A stretch of 11,196 bases of DNA from JANPPS01 sp043758105. GTDB taxonomy: Bacteria > Pseudomonadota > Alphaproteobacteria > Acetobacterales > Acetobacteraceae. The first letter of the stretch is position 1. Every line of letters starts with the position of its first letter. Positions 1-6,819 of this stretch are shown here, one piece after another. The notes beneath the pieces were generated by a model. The model saw nothing but the letters and a program-made list of their open reading frames with translations, did not search any database and was not told where the DNA came from. Where the stretch lies: the NCBI GenBank assembly GCA_043758105.1, contig JAYVOF010000153.1, forward strand, positions 1-11,196. The letters run 5' to 3'. Made by a program: the position numbers and the translations under genes.

Positions 1-18
1 CATCATTCGCAGAATTCG

Positions 19-78
19 CTGCACGTTATGTGAGAACTGATCGATATGCAGTCTCACATTTGCTGCAATTATGAGAAC
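19..78. repeat. Cluster of transposon-end-like repeats
   Basis: Three copies of an ATGTGAGAAC-like motif lie within 60 bases. Two are direct, CTGCACGTTATGTGAGAAC at 19-37 and CTGCAATTATGAGAAC at 63-78. One is inverted, at 59-50. Bases 28-39 (ATGTGAGAACTG) pair with 49-59 (CAGTCTCACAT) as an 11-bp stem with one bulged A and a 9-nt loop. Homology of the neighbouring acyl-CoA dehydrogenase ends at about position 100, just beside the cluster. Several closely spaced transposase-binding repeats are typical of TniA/TnsB/Mu-type transposon ends, so I infer this is such an end or its remnant. No transposase is visible on this side because the window stops. Confidence 0.4.
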
Positions 79-99
79 GGAACTTCGGATCTACCGAGC

Positions 100-634
100 A
101 CGGCGTTGTGCGGGCCAGGAACAGCATGAGGTCGGAATGCTCGGCACGCGAGGTCCACAGCTTCTGGCCGTTCACGACATACTCGTCTCCGTCCCGCCGG
201 GCGGTAGTGCGGAGCGCAGTGGTGTCGCTTCCGCTGGTCGGTTCGGTCACGCCGAAGGCCTGCAGGCGCAGGGTGCCCGCGGCGATCTGCGGCAGGTACT
301 CGGCTTTCTGCGCCGGGCTGCCGTGGCGTGGGATGGTGCCCATAATATACAACTGGGCGTGGCAGGCGCCGCCGTTGCAGCCCTGGCGCTGCACCTCTTC
401 CAGGATGGCCACGGCTGTCGATAGCGGCAGACCGGCACCGCCGTACTCCTCCGGGATCAGCGCGGAGAGTTAGCCGCGTCGCGTCAGCTCCTGGACGAAC
501 GCGGTGGGGTAGCCGCGCGCCTCGTCCAGCTTGCGCCAGTACTCACCGGGAAACCCGGCACACAGGCGCGCGACGCCGTCCCGGATTTCGGCGTGGGCAG
601 TCCCGGCATCGTGGGCAGGCGGCATGTCATTCAT
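100..634 (-). pseudogene. Acyl-CoA dehydrogenase, broken (stop codon, 3' truncation)
   Basis: This is the N-terminal half of an acyl-CoA dehydrogenase, the FAD enzyme that oxidises acyl-CoA to enoyl-CoA. From the ATG at 634, 8 nt after the PrpD stop, the reading runs through a TAA at 472-470. It resumes in the same frame with LSALIPEEYGG, then the flavin-domain segment FGVTEPTSGSDTTAL and VNGQKLWTSRAEHSDLMLFL. Family members normally have Trp at the stop position (GWLxALIPEEYGG), so TGG appears to have become TAA. Homology ends near position 100 after LARTTP. What follows is unrelated, and the middle domain end and entire C-terminal helical domain with the catalytic Glu are missing. About 175 of roughly 380 codons remain. 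It was probably once co-transcribed with the upstream MmgE/PrpD gene. Loss of function is nearly certain; the original substrate is unknown. Confidence 0.88.
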
Positions 635-642
635 GTGTCGGC

Positions 643-2040
643 TCACTCGGCAGCGGAAAGGATGGCACTCGTCTCCGGGGCGTGACCCAGCAGCACCGAG
701 GCCTGGGGCAACTTGGCAAGGCGCAGGACATCGGCGGCCAGGGCGGCGGCGGACACGGGGCCCAGCACGGCATCGGCCAGGCCATGGAACTTGGCGCGCA
801 AATCCATCTCCGAAGGAAAGTTCGAAGGCTCGCCCCGTGGCACGATGACCGTGCGCGCGAATGTCTGGCCGCGCGCGCGCACCGTCAGCTTGCCCGACAT
901 GCTGGCTGGGAACTCCGCTTCCATCGCCGGGTCGTTCTCGCATCGCACTTTCGCCATCAGCGCGCGGATGCCCGGGTCGTCCAGCAAGCGGTAGCTGTCC
1001 CAATCCATGGTGCCGGTGGCCAGGGCGACGGACAGCACGAAGGGGCCGCTGAACTGTGCATCGACGATGTTGCGCGGGTCAGCCTTCTTGGCCACGGGTT
1101 CGCCGATCAGCAGCAGCCCGGCGCGGGACACGCCCAGCGTCACGGACTCGATCTCGTCCGGCCTGATACCGTGCTCCGCCCGCATCGCGAGCGCCGCGTC
1201 TATTCCGGCATGGCCCCAGCGGCAGGATGGGTAGGGTTTCACCCCGGTCGCCATCAGCTCGTAGACCTGGCCCAAATCCTTGGTGACACGGGCTGGTACT
1301 GGCATTGGGGCATAGGCGTTCAGGAAGCCGTGCCGCCCCTCGATGGCGTCGGCCGCGCCTTTGAAACCCTTTCGCGCCAGCGTCGCCGCGGCAAGCCCGG
1401 CCATGCTTGCCCAGCCGACCTGGAAACGCTTGGTCCAGGCGCCGTTCTCCAGGAACTGGAGGCTGCCGGCCGACTGGCTGAGGGCAATGCCCAGCGCGGA
1501 GGCCACCCTTTTCGGGTCAAGCCCGAACACCCGTGCCGCCGCCGCCGCCGCCCCGAACACGCCGCAGGTGGCACTAGGATGAAATCCGCGATCGTAATGC
1601 GACCCGGCCGGCAAAGCGAGCGCGAGGCGCAACGCGACCTCATAGCCCGCCACGATCGCCGCAACCAATTCCGCCCCGGTGGCACCGGTCATCTCCGCCG
1701 CGGCAAGTGCCGCCGGGATCACGGGTGCGCCGGGATGCACGATGGCGGCGGCATGGGTGTCATCGAAATCGAGCGAGTGGCCGAGCGTCGCGTTCATGAG
1801 CGCCGCACCCGCCGGTGCATATCCGCGAGGATCGGCGAAGACCCGTGCGGTGCCGTTGGCCAAGCCGAGCGCCGCGACGGCGGCAGCCAGGGCAGGCGTG
1901 CTCTCGGCATCGCGACGCGCCCGAACGGCGTTCCCGGCAAGGTCCAGAACGAGCAACGCGGTACGGCGGACGACCTCCGGCGGAAGCGCATCGGCCGAGC
2001 AGTCCGAGATAAACGATGATAGGGCGGCGGTGACCTTCAT
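643..2040 (-). CDS. MmgE/PrpD family protein
   Basis: A full-length 465-aa member of the MmgE/PrpD family, a cytoplasmic fold that includes 2-methylcitrate dehydratase and cis-aconitate decarboxylase-like enzymes. Visible hallmarks are GHSLDFDDTH (residues 87-96) followed by GAPVIPAALAAAE, the segment HYDRGFHPSATCGVFGAAA (148-166), SQSAGSLQFLENGAWTKRFQ (188-207), KPYPSCRWGHAGIDA (268-282) and VDAQFSGPF (326-334). Length matches the usual ~450-470 aa. The ATG at 2040 is preceded by GAGGAAAA at a usable distance. It is followed after 8 nt by the broken acyl-CoA dehydrogenase, suggesting a former two-gene acid-catabolism operon. PrpD-type paralogues are often mis-assigned as methylcitrate dehydratases, and no prpB or prpC is nearby, so the substrate is not assigned. 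The palindrome at 2115-2136 may regulate it. Confidence 0.9.
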   Translation of the reverse strand: MKVTAALSSFISDCSADALPPEVVRRTALLVLDLAGNAVRARRDAESTPALAAAVAALGLANGTARVFADPRGYAPAGAALMNATLGHSLDFDDTHAAAIVHPGAPVIPAALAAAEMTGATGAELVAAIVAGYEVALRLALALPAGSHYDRGFHPSATCGVFGAAAAAARVFGLDPKRVASALGIALSQSAGSLQFLENGAWTKRFQVGWASMAGLAAATLARKGFKGAADAIEGRHGFLNAYAPMPVPARVTKDLGQVYELMATGVKPYPSCRWGHAGIDAALAMRAEHGIRPDEIESVTLGVSRAGLLLIGEPVAKKADPRNIVDAQFSGPFVLSVALATGTMDWDSYRLLDDPGIRALMAKVRCENDPAMEAEFPASMSGKLTVRARGQTFARTVIVPRGEPSNFPSEMDLRAKFHGLADAVLGPVSAAALAADVLRLAKLPQASVLLGHAPETSAILSAAE

Positions 2041-2473
2041 GGATCGGTTTTCCTCGAGGCTTCAGGCAGGTAGCAGAATCCGTGTCCTCGCTGTGGGCCA
2101 GGGGCTGCCATCGTTACACCCGGCACCGCCGGTGTATATGTTCCGGGTGGATTGGGTTCCTAAACTCTTGGATAGGACCGCGGGACCCCCCAGGGGGCAT
2201 CGCGAGTGACGGCGGCCGAAGGTTGGGAAGCTGAGCCGGGCTTGCAGCGGCGCTGATAGCAGGTCGGCTGGTTGACAACCGCCTGCAATCAGGTCCTCCG
2301 CGGGCTCAGGGTGCCGTCGGCGATTTCCTGTGAAACAGTTGTTGAGCCGCCGGCGGAACGGTGGTTACATTCCCTCTGCGAATTCATGCTCAATGAATGG
2401 CGCCTCTCGCCATCCACTAGATGCATAGTTGGCTGCTCGGCCATGCCGGACCGTAGAGTCCAAGGGGGGAAAC
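2041..2473. other. Divergent intergenic region, no gene
   Basis: This 433-base stretch separates the minus-strand PrpD gene from the plus-strand cyclase gene and must contain both promoters. I see no credible coding sequence. It holds a palindrome at 2115-2136, a CCCCCCAGGGGG run at 2186-2197 and the perfect inverted repeat ATTCAT-GCTCA-ATGAAT at 2382-2398. A weak sigma70-like pair for the cyclase (TTGAGC 2342-2347, TTACAT 2365-2370, 17-nt spacer) matches consensus poorly. No linked regulator gene is present. Confidence 0.6.
2115..2136. promoter_or_regulatory. Candidate operator palindrome
   Basis: Arms TACACC(C)GG and CCGGTGTA form a dyad with one extra C in the left arm. It starts 75 bases upstream of the PrpD ATG. 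Read on the minus strand, a TATACA box overlaps its edge, so a bound repressor could cover a promoter there. No matching -35 box is convincing and the cognate regulator is not in the window. Confidence 0.35.
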
Positions 2474-3487
2474 ATGCGCATTCTGCTTATGATAGGGTTG
2501 GCCTACATCGCGCTGACGGCGGTTTCGGCTGACGCCAACGCCCAGAGCGACTGCTCCAAAATCGTGCCGGCCTCGCCTTTCGGCCCGGATGACCAGACGG
2601 GCGCAACCAACCGTGTGACACCGGCGGTCACCAAGGCAGCCGCGGCCGAGATCCAGGAAGGCAAATCGATCAGCCTATCTCATCCCCTGGTGGACGGTGT
2701 GCCGCTGTTCGGCTCTCGCTTCACCAAGACGGTGCTGACGGCCTCGTCCCTGGTCCCGGGTGGAGCGTTTGGCAAGAACAACGCCACCTTCCTTGAAGAC
2801 ACTTGGCTGAGCCAGAGCCATGTCGGCACCCACCTGGACGGCCTCGGCCATTTCGGGCGGGGCGATTGCTATTACAACCAGAACGCGATGGGTAAATATA
2901 TTAACCAAAACAACATGACGCGGCTCGGGTTGGAGCACCTCAAGTCGTTCGCGACCCGCGGCGTGGTGATCGATCTCGTCCGCGTATTCCAGGACGCAAA
3001 CAAGCTCAAGACCAACGCCGGGTGCCGCAAGGACTGCCTGGACGGTGGCACGGTGATCTCCGCCGCCGATTTGCAGGCCGGATTGAAGCTGTATAATGTC
3101 ACTCTGCGCGAGGGTGACATGGTGTTCCTGCACACGGGCTGGGTCGATCTTTTCGAGCAATTCCCGGCACAGAATGCGCTTTATAACAAAAGTGAGCCTG
3201 GCATCGGCATGGATGCCGCGAACTGGCTGATCTCACAGAAGGTCGTGGCAGTCGCGGCGGATAACTGGGCGGTGGAAGTGATTCCGGGCGAAGCTCCGGA
3301 CATTATTTTTCCGGTTCACCAGGCATTCCTGACCGACAACGGTATCCACATCATCGAGAACGCGAAGACCGACGACATCGCAGCCGAGGCGCGTGCCACC
3401 GGTCGCGCGACGTTCTTCGTCAATATGTCGGTGCCAAAGGCGGTCGGGCTGACCGGTAATTTCGTCGGCATTGAGGCGATCCGCTGA
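2474..3487 (+). CDS. Secreted cyclase/kynurenine formamidase-like metal hydrolase
   Basis: A 337-aa protein of the cyclase family (PF04199), which includes kynurenine formamidase and isatin hydrolase and hydrolyses amide or ring bonds with a divalent metal. The metal motif HVGTHLDGLGH is at residues 116-126 (H116, H120 and D122 ligands, H126 probably catalytic). The distal pair H282 and E295 matches the second ligand set of the family. HTGW (220-223) is also typical. Residues 1-23 are a Sec signal peptide ending near ANAQS, so the enzyme should be periplasmic, unlike the cytoplasmic formamidases. The ATG at 2474 follows AAGGGGGGAAAC, a strong ribosome site; longer reading to 2429 would destroy the signal peptide. 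It is translationally coupled to the following binding-protein gene. The substrate is not predictable from sequence; a cyclic amide, lactone or similar is a guess. Confidence 0.85.
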   Translation: MRILLMIGLAYIALTAVSADANAQSDCSKIVPASPFGPDDQTGATNRVTPAVTKAAAAEIQEGKSISLSHPLVDGVPLFGSRFTKTVLTASSLVPGGAFGKNNATFLEDTWLSQSHVGTHLDGLGHFGRGDCYYNQNAMGKYINQNNMTRLGLEHLKSFATRGVVIDLVRVFQDANKLKTNAGCRKDCLDGGTVISAADLQAGLKLYNVTLREGDMVFLHTGWVDLFEQFPAQNALYNKSEPGIGMDAANWLISQKVVAVAADNWAVEVIPGEAPDIIFPVHQAFLTDNGIHIIENAKTDDIAAEARATGRATFFVNMSVPKAVGLTGNFVGIEAIR

Positions 3488-4515
3488 GAAAACTTTACCC
3501 GCTGCGTCCGGCGTCGCGGTTCCTGCGGCGCCGGACGGTCTTGGCGGGATTGGCGTCGATCGCCAGCGGCGCCGCGAAGGCCCAAGCTCGGCATGTCCGC
3601 ATCGCTTTTGCTAATATCGATGACTCGCAAACCCTGACACTGGAAGGTCTTGGGTTTTCCGGAGCCGACGTGAGGCGCAGCTTTGAACTCGCGTCGCGCG
3701 GCCTTCCGGTCGAAATGCTCTACTTCGACAACGCCGGCGACCCAGATCGCGCGATCGCCAATGCTGATCGGGCGATCGCGGCCCGGGTCGATCTCATGAT
3801 CGAATACAACGCTGACCCGGAGGCGAATGCGGAGATTGCCCGCCGTCTTGCCGCCGCGGGGGTTCCCGTGATCGCACTGGTTGACCCGCTGCCCGGCGCG
3901 CCGTTATACGGCCCCGATAATCTGGAGGCGGGCCGCCTTGCTGGACGTGCCCTCGGCACTTTCGCCCGGGAAACCTGGCCGGAGTCCCAGGTCGCAAGCG
4001 TTCTGATCGGCGACCTGGCCGATCCAAGCCCCGCTATCATCGAGAGGGTGCAAGGCATCACGCAAGGCATGCGGGAGGCACTGCCCGGGATCAAACTCGC
4101 GCCTCTGGATACTGGCGGGCAATCCGTTCGGGCCGACGCGTTGCTCACCAGATTTCTGCTCAGCGAGCCCGGCCGGCGGCTATTGATCGCGACGCTCGAC
4201 GATCTGTCGGCCGTTCACGCAAAAAATGCGATTGAGCTGAACCGGCGCCAGAGCACCTGTGTCATCGTCAGTCAGGGCGTCGACCACAATATCCATGGTG
4301 GGGCGAGCGAAAAGAAGGAACTCGACCCGAACAATCGGGGCAGCGTCGTACTCGGTTCGGTCGCCTATTTCATGGATCGCTACGGCTACGATGTCCTGGA
4401 GCTTGCCTTGCGTCGGCTCAATGGCGAAACGCTACCGGCTCACACGAGGACCAAACATCTTCTTATCACCGCGACGAACGTCTTTCGCGAATATCCCCCG
4501 TTCGATATCAACTGA
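3484..4515 (+). CDS. Orphan periplasmic sugar-type ABC substrate-binding protein (probable CTG start)
   Basis: A periplasmic-binding-protein domain of the LacI/ribose-binding type (Peripla_BP_4-like). After a signal region come RHVRIAFANIDD, DNAGDPDRAIANADRAIAA with a following D-L-M-I strand, AAAGVPVIALVDP, GPDNLEAGRLAGRALG, and a C-terminal lobe with LDPNNRGSVVLGSVAY. The first conventional start is TTG at 3541, but that leaves a signal without a charged n-region. In-frame codons back to CTG at 3484 add SRFLRRRTVLAGLAS, a good Tat-like signal (RR at 15-17), giving 343 aa. That CTG overlaps the cyclase stop as CTGA and has GAGG 7 nt upstream. I therefore prefer 3484; with TTG the protein is 324 aa. 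No permease or ATPase of the sugar type is nearby, so it either works with a distant transporter or serves sensing. Ligand unknown; co-transcription suggests it relates to the cyclase substrate or product. Confidence 0.8.
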   Translation: MRKLYPLRPASRFLRRRTVLAGLASIASGAAKAQARHVRIAFANIDDSQTLTLEGLGFSGADVRRSFELASRGLPVEMLYFDNAGDPDRAIANADRAIAARVDLMIEYNADPEANAEIARRLAAAGVPVIALVDPLPGAPLYGPDNLEAGRLAGRALGTFARETWPESQVASVLIGDLADPSPAIIERVQGITQGMREALPGIKLAPLDTGGQSVRADALLTRFLLSEPGRRLLIATLDDLSAVHAKNAIELNRRQSTCVIVSQGVDHNIHGGASEKKELDPNNRGSVVLGSVAYFMDRYGYDVLELALRRLNGETLPAHTRTKHLLITATNVFREYPPFDIN

Positions 4516-4536
4516 TCTGGTCCGCCGAACCGTCCG

Positions 4537-5886
4537 TCAACGCGGCTCCGGCGTGCAGAAACAGTAGATCGCGTTGCGCTCATCTGCTTCCTCCGCGACC
4601 GTCGCGAAGGTCAGCCTGCCCCCGGGGCCAGCCGTTGCCACGGCGTTGAGCGCGAAACGGCCGATCCGCCCGCCTCGTGGCAGCACCTCGCCCATCATTG
4701 CGATGCGTTTGATGTCATTGGCCTGGCCCCCGAAGGCGGCCACAGGTCCGGGTCCGTTATCGACGGCGGCGATGAACGCCGTGAAACCGCCCGGCGCAAT
4801 GGTGGGCCACGGGCCGAAACCGGCATAGCGGCCGCCACCAGGGGCCGCATCGCCCTCCATGGCAACCTCGATCAGCCCTGTTGGACCCGTCAACAACACC
4901 GTCGCTCGAGCCGCGCGCTCCCCACCGACAAAGGCTCCGAAGACGATGCCGTCGGCGTCGTCAATCGCCACGCGCTCGGAGAAGCGGAGGATCATCGACC
5001 CATCCGGCGTGTGATCGCCCGCGCTAACCAGAAGGTCGAGCGGGCGTGAGCCCGCCACAAAGATACCCCCAACCGCCGGGCCTTTGGCGATCGCCGCGGG
5101 GAAGGCGATGACGCCGCTATTGTTAAGGGAGGGCTCGCCGATCGCGTTCATCGTTCCGCCGATGCGGGTCAGTAAATCACGCTCGGCCGCAACCCGCTGC
5201 AGACGCCGCCCGTTCCACAAGTATAGCACGTCCAGCGTGTCGCGCCCGCGGCGCACGTTTGCCACAAATGCCAACTCGTCATTGTCGTTGAGCGCCGGCG
5301 GATTGAAACCGACCAGGACGCCAGCCGGCATGCCTGGAGCGTCATCACCGCTGACCGCGATCGCTCCCAGGCCTTCGGCGCCCACAAGGAATATGCCCTC
5401 TGTTCCGCGCCCACCCGCGATATGGCCGGCGAAAGCCACATGCCCAAGGGCATTCAGCGCCGGCAACGGGTGGTCCGCGAAGTCCGCGAGCGTCCCGCCC
5501 CCCGGCACAGAGTCACCGAACGCTGCCACCTTCGTGATACGGCCGGCCTCGGCGAGGAAGATGCCCTCGCGCCCCTGCGCATGGAGCACGGTGGCATAAA
5601 ACGCGACCTGGCCGCGTGCGTTGACGGGTGCGGCGATCGGCTGGGACGTGACATCGAACCGGTCGAAGCTTCCGCCGCCCGGCGCTGTCATCCCGGACCG
5701 AACAACGGCGCGGAGTGGACCACCCAATTCGAGTGGGACAGGCATCGGTGCCGGTGTCGCCCGCACGGATGGCTCCGCAAGCGAGGTCGATGGCGTCGAC
5801 GGCGCCACCCAAAGGACGGCCGCCCACAGCCCGGTGAGGACGGCAACCGCGACAAGAAGTCGTTGCCAGGCCGGCGCGAGCAACAC
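4537..5886 (-). CDS. NxxGxxAF tandem-repeat envelope protein (candidate metal-transporter partner)
   Basis: A 449-aa protein with one N-terminal hydrophobic segment (about 8-28), a Pro/Ser/Thr-rich linker, then seven repeats of ~55 residues. The NxxGxxAF-type core recurs at residues 89, 145, 200, 255, 309, 364 and 420 (for example NARGQVAFYA, NALGHVAFAG, NNSGVIAFPA). A GDxxPGGG-type turn recurs near 65, 124, 180, 236, 290, 345 and 399. Regular period and beta-rich composition suggest a seven-bladed propeller; this fold is inferred. The only two cysteines are C442 and C444, a CxC close to the C-terminus. The GTG start at 5886 lies 3 nt after the stop of the zinc-type binding protein, so it is the last gene of that operon. 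That is where aztD, a propeller zinc chaperone, sits in aztABCD systems. NxxGxxAF proteins have no established function to my knowledge; a role in metal handling comes from context only. Confidence 0.82.
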   Translation of the reverse strand: MLLAPAWQRLLVAVAVLTGLWAAVLWVAPSTPSTSLAEPSVRATPAPMPVPLELGGPLRAVVRSGMTAPGGGSFDRFDVTSQPIAAPVNARGQVAFYATVLHAQGREGIFLAEAGRITKVAAFGDSVPGGGTLADFADHPLPALNALGHVAFAGHIAGGRGTEGIFLVGAEGLGAIAVSGDDAPGMPAGVLVGFNPPALNDNDELAFVANVRRGRDTLDVLYLWNGRRLQRVAAERDLLTRIGGTMNAIGEPSLNNSGVIAFPAAIAKGPAVGGIFVAGSRPLDLLVSAGDHTPDGSMILRFSERVAIDDADGIVFGAFVGGERAARATVLLTGPTGLIEVAMEGDAAPGGGRYAGFGPWPTIAPGGFTAFIAAVDNGPGPVAAFGGQANDIKRIAMMGEVLPRGGRIGRFALNAVATAGPGGRLTFATVAEEADERNAIYCFCTPEPR

Positions 5887-5889
5887 CGG

Positions 5890-6819
5890 TCAGTTCTTCA
5901 TCATTCCCGATTTGAGCGTCGCGACGTCGTGACGGAGCATCTCGATATACGTCCCGGCTTCGCCGCCGGCTGTGGAGAGCGAATCTCCATAAAGGGTGCC
6001 GCCGATGACCGCGCCCGTTTCCATCGCGATACGCTGCACGGCGCGGGGATCGGTGATACTGTCGAGGAAGAGCGCTTTGACATGATCGGCGCGGATCCGC
6101 TGGGTCAGCTTCGCCAACTCGGCGGCCGAGGGTTCGCTGGTATTGGTCCAGCCATTCACCGTCAGCAGTGTGATGCCATAGGCGCTTGCGATGTATTGCA
6201 GAGAATCATGCGACGTAAGTGCCCGTCGCTTGGTGGCCGGCACCGTGGCAAGCTCGGCGCGCGCCCAGTCATCCACGGCCTGAATGTCCTTTGTGTAAGC
6301 AGCCGCATGCGCCCGGTAGTCGGCGGCGTTGGCTGGATCCAAGCGTGTCAGGGCCGCAGCGATATTTTTAACGTAGATTACGCCGTTCCGGGGATCGAGC
6401 CACGCGTGTTGGTCGATCGCCGCTGGCAGCTGTCGGCCGGATACAGGATGCTCCTCCTCGGCGGCGATCGTGCGCACGCCACGCGATACCACGACCTTGA
6501 CGCCATTGAAGCCCGCCTGTTTTAGCAGCGGCACCAGCCACGGCTCGAACTCCTCGTTCAGGCCGTTCATGAACACGGCGCGGGCGGAGGCCACGGTCGC
6601 GACGTCGGCTGGTGTTGGCTGGTAGAGTTCCGTGTCACCCCCGGCGCCGACGATGGTCTTTATATCGACATGATCGCCGCCTATGATCGAAACCATGTCC
6701 GCAATGACGCTGAAGGTGGCGGCGACGGTGATTTTGTCCGCAGCATTGCAGCTCCCGGACGGCCATACGGCAGCCAGAACGATGGCAAGCAAGTAGCCAT
6801 TTCGAAAGCGATAGCGCAT
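5890..6819 (-). CDS. aztC: Zinc/manganese-type ABC solute-binding protein, AztC-like
   Basis: A 309-aa periplasmic metal-binding protein of the ZnuA/PsaA (cluster A-I) family. A signal peptide covers about residues 1-26. The family core starts at KITVAATFSVIADMV. Of four expected metal ligands, H138 (DQHAWLDPRN), H204 (TSHDSLQYI) and D279 (GTLYGDSLS) are present. The first, normally His in a GDxHxYQP context, is Glu64 here (GGDTELYQPTPADV). There is no long His-rich loop. The C-terminal segment SEPSAAEL...TYIEMLRHD resembles AztC-type proteins more than classical ZnuA. The ATG at 6819 overlaps the permease stop as TGATG; longer reading into the permease gene is antibiological. It should capture Zn(II), possibly Mn(II), and pass it to the permease. 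The aztC symbol is by resemblance and gene order; znuA-like is the safe alternative. Confidence 0.87.
   Translation of the reverse strand: MRYRFRNGYLLAIVLAAVWPSGSCNAADKITVAATFSVIADMVSIIGGDHVDIKTIVGAGGDTELYQPTPADVATVASARAVFMNGLNEEFEPWLVPLLKQAGFNGVKVVVSRGVRTIAAEEEHPVSGRQLPAAIDQHAWLDPRNGVIYVKNIAAALTRLDPANAADYRAHAAAYTKDIQAVDDWARAELATVPATKRRALTSHDSLQYIASAYGITLLTVNGWTNTSEPSAAELAKLTQRIRADHVKALFLDSITDPRAVQRIAMETGAVIGGTLYGDSLSTAGGEAGTYIEMLRHDVATLKSGMMKN

Noticed and set aside
682..2019. Long open frame of about 445 codons on the plus strand
   Set aside because: It is exactly antisense to the well-conserved PrpD gene, is rich in Arg, Gly and His as expected of a high-GC shadow, and resembles no family.
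2186..2197. CCCCCCAGGGGG as a terminator hairpin
   Set aside because: The loop would be a single base and there is no T-run; it is more likely a chance GC run.
2272..2300. TTGACA at 2272-2277 as a perfect -35 box
   Set aside because: Nothing resembling a -10 box lies 16-18 bases downstream.
2272..2532. Plus-strand frame of 86 codons before and into the cyclase gene
   Set aside because: It overlaps the cyclase signal peptide in another frame, lacks a ribosome site and has no recognisable motif.
4516..4536. Possible bidirectional terminator between the converging genes
   Set aside because: The 21-base gap shows no convincing hairpin and no T-run on either strand.
5422..6525. Open frame of about 367 codons on the plus strand
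   Set aside because: It lies antisense across the repeat protein and the zinc-binding protein, both strongly supported; composition is shadow-like and there is no ribosome site.
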